NCBI GenBank assembly: GCA_031289625.1
Contig: JAITPB010000056.1
Span: forward strand, 1-12,867
DNA: 12,867 nucleotides
Direction of reading: 5' to 3'
Source of the DNA: Clostridiales bacterium
GTDB taxonomy: Bacteria > Bacillota > Clostridia > Lachnospirales > WQUN01
Shown here: positions 1 through 6,704 of the stretch, one piece after another
How positions within the stretch are numbered: position 1 is the stretch's first letter
Layout of the letters: every line of letters begins with the position of its first letter
Position numbers and translations under genes: made by a program
Notes under the pieces: generated by a model
What the model was told of the DNA's origin: nothing
What the model saw: only the letters and a program-made list of their open reading frames with translations
Database searches by the model: none

Positions 1-2
1 AA

Positions 3-299
3 ATTCCTGTCGGCAACTTGGCGGACCCAAAATTGCGTGCGCTGCGCAAAGAGGCGCACGATTGCTTCAACCGCCTTTATCTTTCCGGTAAGATGAGCCG
101 TGATGGCGCTTACGCCTGGCTGGCAGCTATCCTGCAGGCGCCGCGTTCTCAGGCGCACATTGGATACTTGAGCGAATATTACTGCCGGCAGGTCATTGAG
201 GAAAGCAAAAAGGTATTTGAAAATCAGAAACCGCGTTCCCGCAGTGCGAGGGGAGGACAAGTATATGCGCTTGACAACCGAACAACAGCGATTGGCTGA
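3..299 (+). CDS. DUF3268-type zinc-finger-containing protein, 3' part only
   Basis: The reading frame is open from the window edge, so the true start lies upstream and only the C-terminal ~98 residues are present. The visible part has the features I associate with the DUF3268 'zinc-finger-containing' family: P-V-G followed by L-A-x-x-x-L-R-x-L-R, then R-x-x-A-H-x-x-F, M-S-R-x-x-A-Y-x-W-L and H-I-G, ending in a C-x-x-V-I segment. The Cys-rich N-terminal finger expected in the family would lie outside the window. Members are commonly found on ICEs and prophages of Firmicutes, with no established function. The 3' end overlaps the following sigma-factor gene by about 35 nt, which implies translational coupling. 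Family assignment is from recalled sequence pattern, so moderate confidence; that the frame is coding is well supported by the overlap and codon use. Confidence 0.7.
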   Translation: MPVGNLADPKLRALRKEAHDCFNRLYLSGKMSRDGAYAWLAAILQAPRSQAHIGYLSEYYCRQVIEESKKVFENQKPRSRSARGGQVYALDNRTTAIG

Positions 300-816
300 G
301 ACAAATATGGGGTTGGTTGGTAAGGTCATCAAGGATTGTGTCCGCAGCCCCAATCAAGTCGGGATATTCACATATGACGACCTGTTTCAAATTGGATGCC
401 TTGGGCTTTGCGATGCCGCGCGAACTTTCGCTCCCAATAGGAAAGCCAAATTCGACACCTACGCCTACATACTCATTCGCAACAGAATTTTCAATCAGCT
501 GGAGTACGCCACATTGCGGCGGAATCGCGAAACCATCTTAGAGCCAAACGATATGCCGGAAATGTCTGACGGAAGCTACGCGGCCGCCGAGTGTGAAAGC
601 GAGTTGGAAAAGGCACTTGCGTTAGCTGAAGCAAATGCCGCCGGAATCACAGCCAAAGGGATAAAGGCCATTCGTTTGCAAGCGCAAGGCTATTCCTGCA
701 AGGAGATTGGCGCACAGTTTGGCGGCGCATCAGCAAACAACGTTTCAGCGTGGATTTTCCGCGCCCGGAAATATCTGCTGAAGAACCCGGCTATTGCGGT
801 GTTATCCCCAAACTGA
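265..816 (+). CDS. Sigma-70-family RNA polymerase sigma factor of the mobile element
   Basis: A 183-aa protein with a sigma region 2-like block (about residues 8-80), including Y-D-D-L-F-Q-I-G-C-L-G-L (core-binding region 2.1/2.2 pattern) and F-D-T-Y-A-Y-I-L-I-R-N-R-I (2.3/2.4 pattern). A helix-turn-helix region 4 lies at about 128-173 (Y-S-C-K-E-I-G-A-Q-F ... V-S-A-W-I-F-R-A-R-K). No anti-sigma partner is adjacent. The open frame extends to 196, but I chose the ATG at 265 because GGGAGG at 251-256 is well spaced before it and the protein then starts just before the conserved region. Small sigma factors like this are frequent in Clostridial ICEs and may direct expression of element genes; that role is inferred. 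It is distinct from the ECF sigma factor at 1465 and is followed directly by an intrinsic terminator. Confidence 0.85.
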   Translation: MRLTTEQQRLAETNMGLVGKVIKDCVRSPNQVGIFTYDDLFQIGCLGLCDAARTFAPNRKAKFDTYAYILIRNRIFNQLEYATLRRNRETILEPNDMPEMSDGSYAAAECESELEKALALAEANAAGITAKGIKAIRLQAQGYSCKEIGAQFGGASANNVSAWIFRARKYLLKNPAIAVLSPN

Positions 817-830
817 TGCCGCTGCTTATA

Positions 831-865
831 CTGCCCTCTCCTTTGTTGGGAAGGGCAGATTTTTA
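831..865 (+). terminator. Intrinsic terminator after the sigma-factor gene
   Basis: CTGCCCT at 831-837 pairs perfectly with AGGGCAG at 852-858, with a 14-nt loop, and is followed by ATTTTTA. It closes the backbone transcript containing the DUF3268 and sigma-factor genes. Confidence 0.8.
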
Positions 866-885
866 ATTTACGGGAGGAATTCAGA

Positions 886-1314
886 GTGCAACGAAAGAAA
901 AAATGGCTTGTGCCGCTGCTCTGCGGCCTCGCCGTAGTGCTGCTGTTCCGATTGGTGTTCTTTATCGGCTATGTACCGTCGGTCTCCATGGAACCCACCA
1001 TTCAGAAAGGCTCCTATATATTCGGCTGGCGCATTCATGGTGAGTTGAGACAGGGTGACATTATCATATTCCGACACGAGGGGTGCGTATTGGTCAAGCG
1101 TATCGCCGCCGTGCCGGGCGATGTGGTGTACCTATGCGATGCCGACCACAGTGTGACCGTCAATGAGAAAACAGAAACAGCCACCCGGACTCTAACTGTG
1201 CCAGATGGCTGTTATTTCATGCTGGGAGACAATGTATCTGATTCGTGGGATTCGAGGTATTGGGAAGAGGTTTGGATAGTGAGGAGTGATATTGTGGGGA
1301 AGGTAATTGATTGA
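886..1314 (+). CDS. Type I signal peptidase (S26 family)
   Basis: A 142-aa membrane-anchored serine/lysine protease that removes Sec signal peptides on the outer face of the cytoplasmic membrane. One N-terminal membrane segment (residues 7-29) is followed by the nucleophile motif P-S-V-S-M-E-P-T with Ser34. The general base Lys71 lies in L-V-K-R-I-A-A-V-P-G-D, and the C-terminal conserved box is G-D-N-x-x-x-S-W-D-S-R-Y-W (114-126). It starts with GTG at 886, preceded by GGGAGG at 872-877. It is shorter than a typical chromosomal Gram-positive signal peptidase because the region between the Lys box and the G-D-N box is compact, but all catalytic motifs are present. It sits upstream of an operon of exported proteins, and a dedicated role in processing them is an attractive inference. 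Such genes also occur elsewhere on ICEs, so it may belong to the backbone. Confidence 0.93.
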   Translation: MQRKKKWLVPLLCGLAVVLLFRLVFFIGYVPSVSMEPTIQKGSYIFGWRIHGELRQGDIIIFRHEGCVLVKRIAAVPGDVVYLCDADHSVTVNEKTETATRTLTVPDGCYFMLGDNVSDSWDSRYWEEVWIVRSDIVGKVID

Positions 1315-1321
1315 AAACAAA

Positions 1322-1350
1322 TTGCTAAAACGAACTGATAATGGTAAAAT
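1322..1350 (+). promoter_or_regulatory. Candidate housekeeping promoter for the ECF sigma operon
   Basis: TTGCTA (1322-1327) and TAAAAT (1345-1350) are separated by 17 bp, close to the sigma-A consensus (4/6 and 5/6 matches). It lies in the AT-rich gap between the signal peptidase and the ECF sigma gene, about 110 bp upstream of the TTG start. It would supply basal expression of the sigma/anti-sigma pair. Confidence 0.5.
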
Positions 1351-1405
1351 GAAACGTAAGAAGCAAAGCGATTCCCAAGAATTGCCTAAAATGTTTTTCA
1401 ATCCG

Positions 1406-1438
1406 TGTGACCAAATTGCGATGTGCAGAGTTTTACAT
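1406..1438 (+). promoter_or_regulatory. Possible weak ECF-type promoter (autoregulation)
   Basis: TGTGACC at 1406-1412 is followed after 17 nt by GTTTTACAT (1430-1438). This resembles the TGTGACC / GTTTAATAG pair found at 2724 and on the minus strand at 10471-10503. The T-tract after TGTGACC is missing and the downstream element is only a partial match, so this is speculative. Its position just upstream of the ECF sigma gene is where an autoregulatory promoter would be expected. Confidence 0.25.
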
Positions 1439-1464
1439 ATAGTCAATCAGGAGGTGAATTGACA

Positions 1465-1962
1465 TTGTTTTTAGTTTCTAGCGTAAGCAACCAGAAACCT
1501 TTGCTCGAAGAGATAGTTGAAAAATACTCTGATATGGTTTTGAGATTGGCGACTATAAGAACGAAGAATAAACATTATGCTGAAGACATCTACAGTGATG
1601 TGTTTTTACGGTTAATTAAAAATTATGATAAGCTGCGTGATGAAAATCATGTGAAAGCATGGTTGATTCGAGTAACTATCAACTGCACCAACACATACAT
1701 GAAGAAAATGAGCAGGGATAACTTACCTTTGCCTGATAATATCCCCTCGTTTTCAGAACCTGTATTCAGCGAAGTCTATCAAGCGGTCGCTTCGTTGCCT
1801 GACAAATACCGTACAGTCATTCACATGCATTTTTACGATGGTCTCGCCGTTAAAGAGATATCAAGACTCTTAGCGCAGACAGAATCCGCAACAAAAATGC
1901 AGCTCAAAAGAGCAAAAGAAAAGCTTAAAGTGATATTAGGAGATGATTTCAATGACAAATAA
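1465..1962 (+). CDS. ECF-type RNA polymerase sigma factor
   Basis: A 165-aa sigma factor with only regions 2 and 4, the hallmark of the extracytoplasmic-function group. Region 2 covers about residues 14-85, with Y-A-E-D-I-Y-S-D-V-F-L-R-L (the D-x-x-x-D-V-F helix) and a region 2.4-like A-W-L-I-R-V-T-I-N. Region 4 covers about 108-155, with L-P-D-K-Y-R-T-V and the helix-turn-helix G-L-A-V-K-E-I-S-R-L-L ... K-M-Q-L-K-R-A-K. No ATG fits. AGGAGGTG at 1449-1456 precedes TTG codons at 1459 and 1465; I prefer 1465 for spacing, and the frame extends upstream only to a poorly placed ATG at 1423. The next gene overlaps the 3' end by 11 nt and encodes a single-pass membrane protein, as expected for a sigma/anti-sigma pair. 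Likely targets are the two matching promoters at 2724-2757 and 10471-10503. The region is more AT-rich than the flanking ICE genes. Confidence 0.92.
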   Translation: MFLVSSVSNQKPLLEEIVEKYSDMVLRLATIRTKNKHYAEDIYSDVFLRLIKNYDKLRDENHVKAWLIRVTINCTNTYMKKMSRDNLPLPDNIPSFSEPVFSEVYQAVASLPDKYRTVIHMHFYDGLAVKEISRLLAQTESATKMQLKRAKEKLKVILGDDFNDK

Positions 1963-2695
1963 CGAACTGTACAGAATGGCAAATAGTGAGATTTCTGTAT
2001 CGGAAGCGATGAAAACTGAAATTTTGCGCGCAGCCAATTCACAATACCGAAATGGACGCATTTTGCTTAGGAAAAAAAGGCTGGCAGCCTTGATGGCAGC
2101 GGTACTCTCTTTAGCCTTGGTGTGCGGCATCATATGGATGATGCCGCAGGTAACGCAATTACCCTTGCCAAAGCCGAGTGAGTCTTTAAGCGGCACAACC
2201 CTGAATGAGCAAAATGAAAACAAGGTTTACTTCAATCCGATGCAACGGGACGTTTTTGATCAAGATAAAATCAAATTGTTTGAAGTTGCCGGGAATGAAA
2301 CCTTAAAATTTGATTCACTTCCGAAAGACATACAAGACTTTCTTCCCGTTCCGCCGCAAGAGTATATATCTGAAACTGATGGATATCACGTTTTATACAG
2401 CACAGGTTGGCGGGAATTTATGATTGATGGAAAATTCTATCATCAAAAATCAGGGGAATCCAGTTTGTATATCGGCGGCGGAAAAAGGGCTGCTGAGGTT
2501 GATGACGGAAAAAATCCACTTCTTACTCTAAAGCCTTCGGTTATAGGCGAAACACAAACAAGCATCTATCTCATGAAGGACGAGGAAGAATTGAGTGCAT
2601 ACAGAATGACCGAAGCCGGAGCGGTTTATTTCATTGTTGGCTCTCATATCAGCGAACGAGACTTCTTATCTGCCGTTGAGCAGTCGATGAAATAA
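1952..2695 (+). CDS. Membrane-anchored anti-sigma factor candidate
   Basis: A 247-aa protein with a short cytoplasmic N-terminus (1-43, basic near the membrane: L-L-R-K-K-R), one transmembrane helix (about 44-64) and an extracytoplasmic domain of about 180 residues. This is the topology of anti-sigma factors that bind an ECF sigma inside the cell and sense a signal outside it. No H-x3-C-x2-C zinc anti-sigma motif is present, so it is not a classical zinc-binding anti-sigma domain. The C-terminal part (M-K-D-E-E-E-L-S-A-Y ... V-Y-F-I-V-G-S ... E-R-D-F-L-S-A-V-E) vaguely resembles the DUF4367-type ectodomains found in Firmicutes regulators; that resemblance is uncertain. AGGAG at 1938-1942 precedes the ATG at 1952, which lies inside the sigma gene. 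The role is inferred mainly from overlap and topology. Confidence 0.75.
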   Translation: MTNNELYRMANSEISVSEAMKTEILRAANSQYRNGRILLRKKRLAALMAAVLSLALVCGIIWMMPQVTQLPLPKPSESLSGTTLNEQNENKVYFNPMQRDVFDQDKIKLFEVAGNETLKFDSLPKDIQDFLPVPPQEYISETDGYHVLYSTGWREFMIDGKFYHQKSGESSLYIGGGKRAAEVDDGKNPLLTLKPSVIGETQTSIYLMKDEEELSAYRMTEAGAVYFIVGSHISERDFLSAVEQSMK

Positions 2696-2723
2696 GATTA
2701 AGCACAATTATGAATCGCTCAAT

Positions 2724-2757
2724 TGTGACCTTTTTCGCATGACAAAGGGTTTAATAG
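2724..2757 (+). promoter_or_regulatory. ECF-type promoter for the two secreted-protein genes
   Basis: TGTGACCTTTTT (2724-2735) is followed by GTTTAATAG (2749-2757). The same 12-nt and 9-nt elements occur on the minus strand at 10471-10503 ahead of the exported-protein/ABC cluster, with spacing differing by only 1 nt. The elements are at -35/-10 distance. The expected transcript start is about 2764, giving a leader of about 120 nt before the gene at 2886. Assignment to the local ECF sigma factor is inference from shared sequence and linkage. Confidence 0.7.
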
Positions 2758-2802
2758 CGATGGAATAAAGGAAGTGTGAATGGGAAGCAGGTCTGCGGAC
2801 TT

Positions 2803-2839
2803 AAGGAGGGAGTGATTGATATGGTTTCTTGATTCATAA
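2803..2839 (+). other. Orphan Shine-Dalgarno with a tiny leader ORF
   Basis: AAGGAGGG at 2803-2810 is a near-perfect ribosome binding site, with a TTG at 2816 (5-nt spacing) opening a 7-codon frame that stops at 2837-2839. GTG (2812) and ATG (2821) alternatives are equally short. It lies in the untranslated leader of the secreted-protein transcript. It could be a leader peptide, a ribosome standby site or a gene remnant. Confidence 0.3.
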
Positions 2840-2885
2840 GAGAGCAAGACCAAAAGAACAATTTAATACTTAAAGGGAGGTACGT

Positions 2886-3617
2886 ATGCAACGTATCAAA
2901 AACAGCCTGTTAAAAGGCGTAACAATTGCGATGGTGGTTGCTATCGCCGTTATGAGTGTGAGTTCCATTGCCACCGCCAGTTACTACCCAAGCAACGGTA
3001 GGGCATATGGCATAGCAAGAAACTCCGGTACTGGGCTTGACGGAAACTTCTTTCGCCTGCAAATAAAAGCGATGGATTCAAAATGGAGTTCAAGCTCAAG
3101 TGCCAACGCAAGATTCATTCTGCACACAACTTGGCTCGCCTTTGCAGGCACCGCCTGGATTGAGTGCGGAACTATGCATGGTGCTATACAGGAACCTGGT
3201 GCCAGCGCACCTTCTTTCTGGAATGGGAGTTATACAGCGCAGGGTTCTTCCAGCACTTATAACGAATATAAAATCTCGGGACCGTCAGCGGCCGTTAACA
3301 TATACCACACTTACCAAATAAGCCGTACTGCAGGACCGGATTCCGCCGGACAATATTCTTGGGGTGTCTATGTGGATTACGATTTGCGCAGAACTTTCAA
3401 AAACACCGATCATTACGGAAGACTGCCGGACGTTGGTCTGGAAAGCAACGAAAGCACGGCGACTTCAGCACAATGGAATGAACATAGTTTGCAGCGTATC
3501 GTGAATTGGAGCTGGAACAATTGGGCGCGCTCGAATAATTCGTTGGTTTACACCAACGGTGCCAGTGTATCCTATGTCAATTCCACAACGGGAAGTTCAA
3601 TCTATACATCCAAATAA
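2886..3617 (+). CDS. Secreted protein of unknown family, Trp/Ser/Asn-rich
   Basis: A 243-aa precursor. A Sec signal peptide spans residues 1-31 (basic N-R-I-K-N-S-L-L-K, hydrophobic core, A-T-A before Ser32), giving a mature chain of about 212 residues. The mature part is rich in Trp, Tyr, Ser and Asn, has few charged residues and a single Cys. Short alternating segments (Y-H-T-Y-Q-I-S-R-T, Y-S-W-G-V-Y-V-D-Y) suggest a mostly beta extracellular domain. It has no cell-wall sorting signal, lipobox or recognisable catalytic motif, so it is probably released or non-covalently surface-attached. GGGAGG at 2875-2880 precedes the ATG. It is the first gene after the ECF-type promoter, and the next exported protein follows after 20 nt. 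I do not recognise the family; adhesin, antibacterial protein and ligand-binding protein all remain possible. Confidence 0.85.
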   Translation: MQRIKNSLLKGVTIAMVVAIAVMSVSSIATASYYPSNGRAYGIARNSGTGLDGNFFRLQIKAMDSKWSSSSSANARFILHTTWLAFAGTAWIECGTMHGAIQEPGASAPSFWNGSYTAQGSSSTYNEYKISGPSAAVNIYHTYQISRTAGPDSAGQYSWGVYVDYDLRRTFKNTDHYGRLPDVGLESNESTATSAQWNEHSLQRIVNWSWNNWARSNNSLVYTNGASVSYVNSTTGSSIYTSK

Positions 3618-3637
3618 TTTTGAAAGGATAAATAAAG

Positions 3638-4234
3638 ATGAGACGTAAAAGTGTATTCTGGAAAATCCTGACGATAGCAGTTATCGTTGCAGTGGGTCTT
3701 TCAGTCGGCGTATTCGTTTACGCAAGTAATCCCGATGATTCGGTTTATGACGCTGAACCGATTACCGCCGTTGATCCTGCCATTCAAAAAAGCATGGAGG
3801 AAGCTGCATTGTATGAGGAAACACCTCGCTTGAATGTGAGCGACGACCAGTATGTCGCCGAAGGAGATAAAAGCGAGTATCTGAACAACAATCCGCAGCC
3901 TATATTCCAAGCTGTACCTGAAGCAGATCAATATTTCGATATCAACACACGCATTGATGAAGAATACCTTGCCTCTGTGGGGGCGGCAGTTAAGCTCAAG
4001 GAAGTTATGAGCTACGAAGCTTTCTTGGAAAACTTCAACGAAGAAGCTTTAACCGCTATCGCCCCTGACTGCATGGTGTATGTGCTGCAGGTTCATTATC
4101 CGAATGGCTATGAAACCAGGCGCGGTCTTTATCTTGATGCCGTTGTTACCGGGCTGTATGATGCGGCAACCGGGTACTATCATGGTTTCAGCTTAACAGG
4201 GCAATGTGAGAACATAAACGCTCCGGGCGAATAG
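3638..4234 (+). CDS. Exported or membrane-anchored protein of unknown function
   Basis: A 198-aa protein. The N-terminal basic segment M-R-R-K and hydrophobic stretch (about 7-28) end in V-Y-A-S-N, which could be a signal peptidase site after Ala29 or an uncleaved anchor. The rest is acidic (many Asp/Glu), with an extended linker-like region (30-95) and a compact C-terminal part (about 105-195) containing V-M-S-Y-E-A-F-L-E-N-F and paired segments M-V-Y-V-L-Q-V-H-Y-P and G-L-Y-L-D-A-V-V-T-G-L-Y-D-A. AAAGG at 3623-3627 lies about 10 nt before the ATG. It is co-transcribed with the secreted Trp-rich protein and ends just before a strong terminator. The opposite charge character of the two proteins would fit a partner/chaperone or an immunity-like role, but this is speculation. 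Family not recognised. Confidence 0.82.
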   Translation: MRRKSVFWKILTIAVIVAVGLSVGVFVYASNPDDSVYDAEPITAVDPAIQKSMEEAALYEETPRLNVSDDQYVAEGDKSEYLNNNPQPIFQAVPEADQYFDINTRIDEEYLASVGAAVKLKEVMSYEAFLENFNEEALTAIAPDCMVYVLQVHYPNGYETRRGLYLDAVVTGLYDAATGYYHGFSLTGQCENINAPGE

Positions 4235-4258
4235 GTTTTCTGCCCAATATCAAAAGCG

Positions 4259-4297
4259 AAAGAGAAGAACGGTGTTGTCAATGCCGTTCTTCTCTTT
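4259..4297. terminator. Bidirectional intrinsic terminator between convergent transcripts
   Basis: A perfect 14-bp stem, AAAGAGAAGAACGG at 4259-4272 with its complement at 4284-4297, has an 11-nt loop and runs into TTTTTA on the plus strand. It lies between the convergent ends of the secreted-protein operon and the ABC permease gene. The plus-strand signal is strong. On the minus strand the stem ends in TTT followed by CGCTTTTG, which is weaker. Confidence 0.9.
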
Positions 4298-4313
4298 TTA
4301 ATTTCAAAAGGAA

Positions 4314-6704
4314 TTATCTCAACACTTGTGCTTTCGCAAACTTGCGAAATAGCAACTGCATACTCAACCCGCAGCACAGGAGCAGTGCAACTATCTGTAT
4401 GCTGAATTCCCACACCGATTGGTGACCCGTGAAAATACCGGTTGTGACGAGCAACTGAAGTAAGCTCCACTTATCCAAAACTGTCACGCCCAACAGATGG
4501 AGTAAAAAAGGAAGAATGAACAGCACCATTGTCAGCATTGCTGTATAAATATTGTTCTTGCTCAACAGAGATACGGCGGAAATGATTAGCATGACAGCAA
4601 AACACACCAGAAAACGAGTGAGCAACAGAACAATTAAGTACCCCCAAATCGGCAGTCCTCCCAAATATCCCAGAGTCGGCATGTTATTCAGCGCAAGATT
4701 CGCATGGCTGAATCCGTACATCCGGTATATCAGAAACACATCGGGAATCATGGAAACAGTTGCAAACACGCCGGTCAGCACAGCAGATATTCGGAGCTTA
4801 GTATGAACCGTGGCAATCGTCCCATTATGGCTGGCACCTAGAACCTTGAACATTTCTGTTCGATACTCCACAGAGAATAAGCCGCAGAAAGACAAAGTCA
4901 GAGCCGCAAGCAATATGATAACGCTTTGTATCCCATAATCCGAATCCGTTATCCGAAATAGCCGCTCATACCCGGAATCGTAAAAAAACTCCGCACCCGG
5001 CGTTGCTTTTATATGAAGATACTTCTGATAAAGCCGTTCAAACATCGCTTCCCTATTCAGATATTTTTCCTGTGCCTGTGTCCCGAGCGCAAGCTCGGAT
5101 ATACCGATTTCCCCTTGCTGATACTGTTGCTGAAGTGTGTTCGTGACGGCTTTCGCTTCGTCAATCCTCATCCTCTCGGAAAGTATAAAGTCTCCTTTCT
5201 CATCGGTTAATCCGCCCTCAAGCATCTCCATATAGTATTGATAATATCCCTCGTCTGCGGGAATCGTTAAAATTGTTGTTGATAACAAAGCATACTGTAA
5301 GGCAAAAAACAGGACGACTATTAACACCGCTTTATTCTCAAACAAAAGTTTTTTCCATTCAAAAAAGAATAGGCTGCCATGTATGGGGTTCGTTTTTTTA
5401 ATGTGAACATTTTTCATTTTTTGCAGCAGCGCATTTCCCTTGTTAAACAAATACAGACCGCAAACAAAGGTTCGTATATTCAAAACAATGAGTAGGACAA
5501 GTATCGCAGCGGCAAAAACAATTTGCGCTGTTACCGTGCCGACCGGGACACCGAACAAGTTTAGCGCGGAATAGTCCCGCAAACTCCCGTAAGGCTGGAC
5601 AATCGCAAGAAGGTTTAACTGTTTCAGCCAATCCCACGCATAACCGTTGGGTAAATATAGCAGTGCTGCGCAAATCCCGACATTCATGACGGATGATACA
5701 AAAAAACTGATTGCGCTGTTTGAACGCATTGCGATAAACATAAACAGCAGCCCAAACAAGAAAATCCCCAATGTCTTGACCAAGAACAGCAATGGGATAA
5801 ATTGACCGACGCTAATGTGCAGCGTAGAACCTATAGCATCAGGAACGGATTGCAGCGGACGCGATAAATCACCAAAGCCATAGCGGTATTCCGCAAACGC
5901 CAAGGTTGAAACGAACAGCAATGTGTGTGTCCCAAGAACAGCTGCCAACAGCGCACCGAATTTTGCCGAAATCGTAGAGGCTTTCCCCTTTTGAGCAGCG
6001 CATATAATTTTGAACAGGGACTTTTCTTTTTCGTCAGAAATGAGAACCATACAAAGGAAAATAGTCAAAACAATCAAAAGTATGTCAGTAACAGGAGATT
6101 TCACCACAAGCATAACCCCGTCGTTAATATCATAGCGAGGTTCCGTTCCGGCCATCGAACGGTAGATATCGGCACTCTTTTTTATGTTTTTAGAAGAAAA
6201 ATCATCAGCCGCGCCAAAGATGCCGGTACTTTCGGCTCGTTTCGCGTTTTGTTCAATTTCATCCAAATATTCAGGATATGCAAGCACGACAGTTATTTCT
6301 GCGCGTGTTTGGTCAATCAAACTCTTCCTGTGATTAACTTCGTAAATATCCCATGTTTGATTCAATATTTCAGGGTGTTTTTCGCATGACTCCGCATACT
6401 GCCTTTGCATCGCTTCCAGGCGTTCTGCCGGCATACCGTCCTCTATTGCGGCGACAATCGTTTCGCGCAGGAGTATTGCCGAAACCACTTCAGACTGTTC
6501 GTCCAGCCAAGCCGCTTTATTGTTTGAGGGAACAGTGCGAAGCTCGGCGAAAAAAGCTTTCGTTTCAGCTGCGGAAGCTGCCAAATCCACTGTCTTATGT
6601 TCCTGCCACAAAGAAAACAAATTTAACCCGATTCCAAAAATCAACAGCCCCGGAAACAGTTTGCGCGACAGGATTTTTCGCAGCTCAAAAAGCGTCAATC
6701 CCAT
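4314..6704 (-). CDS. ABC-2-type permease, two halves fused in one 796-aa chain
   Basis: Membrane subunit of an ABC transporter. The chain contains two similar units. Each opens with an amphipathic F-E-(L/W)-(R/K)-K-(I/L)-L segment and a transmembrane helix (about 16-34 and 458-480), followed by a large extracytoplasmic domain (about 35-200 and 481-585) and a cluster of hydrophobic helices (about 203-410 and 590-790). This is the ABC-2 layout duplicated head to tail; many ABC-2 permeases are single units of 250-400 aa, so one chain here would form the whole pore. GGAGGG sits 6 nt upstream of the ATG, and the start overlaps the ATPase gene end by 10 nt, indicating coupled translation. The substrate is unknown. 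Export of a peptide/protein, removal of membrane-active compounds and lipoprotein-related transport are all possible in this context. It is the last gene of the minus-strand cluster. Confidence 0.87.
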   Translation of the reverse strand: MGLTLFELRKILSRKLFPGLLIFGIGLNLFSLWQEHKTVDLAASAAETKAFFAELRTVPSNNKAAWLDEQSEVVSAILLRETIVAAIEDGMPAERLEAMQRQYAESCEKHPEILNQTWDIYEVNHRKSLIDQTRAEITVVLAYPEYLDEIEQNAKRAESTGIFGAADDFSSKNIKKSADIYRSMAGTEPRYDINDGVMLVVKSPVTDILLIVLTIFLCMVLISDEKEKSLFKIICAAQKGKASTISAKFGALLAAVLGTHTLLFVSTLAFAEYRYGFGDLSRPLQSVPDAIGSTLHISVGQFIPLLFLVKTLGIFLFGLLFMFIAMRSNSAISFFVSSVMNVGICAALLYLPNGYAWDWLKQLNLLAIVQPYGSLRDYSALNLFGVPVGTVTAQIVFAAAILVLLIVLNIRTFVCGLYLFNKGNALLQKMKNVHIKKTNPIHGSLFFFEWKKLLFENKAVLIVVLFFALQYALLSTTILTIPADEGYYQYYMEMLEGGLTDEKGDFILSERMRIDEAKAVTNTLQQQYQQGEIGISELALGTQAQEKYLNREAMFERLYQKYLHIKATPGAEFFYDSGYERLFRITDSDYGIQSVIILLAALTLSFCGLFSVEYRTEMFKVLGASHNGTIATVHTKLRISAVLTGVFATVSMIPDVFLIYRMYGFSHANLALNNMPTLGYLGGLPIWGYLIVLLLTRFLVCFAVMLIISAVSLLSKNNIYTAMLTMVLFILPFLLHLLGVTVLDKWSLLQLLVTTGIFTGHQSVWEFSIQIVALLLCCGLSMQLLFRKFAKAQVLR

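Noticed and set aside
5925..6389. 154-codon plus-strand frame opposite the permease gene
   Set aside because: Antisense shadow of the well-supported permease frame; no ribosome binding site or protein-like pattern.
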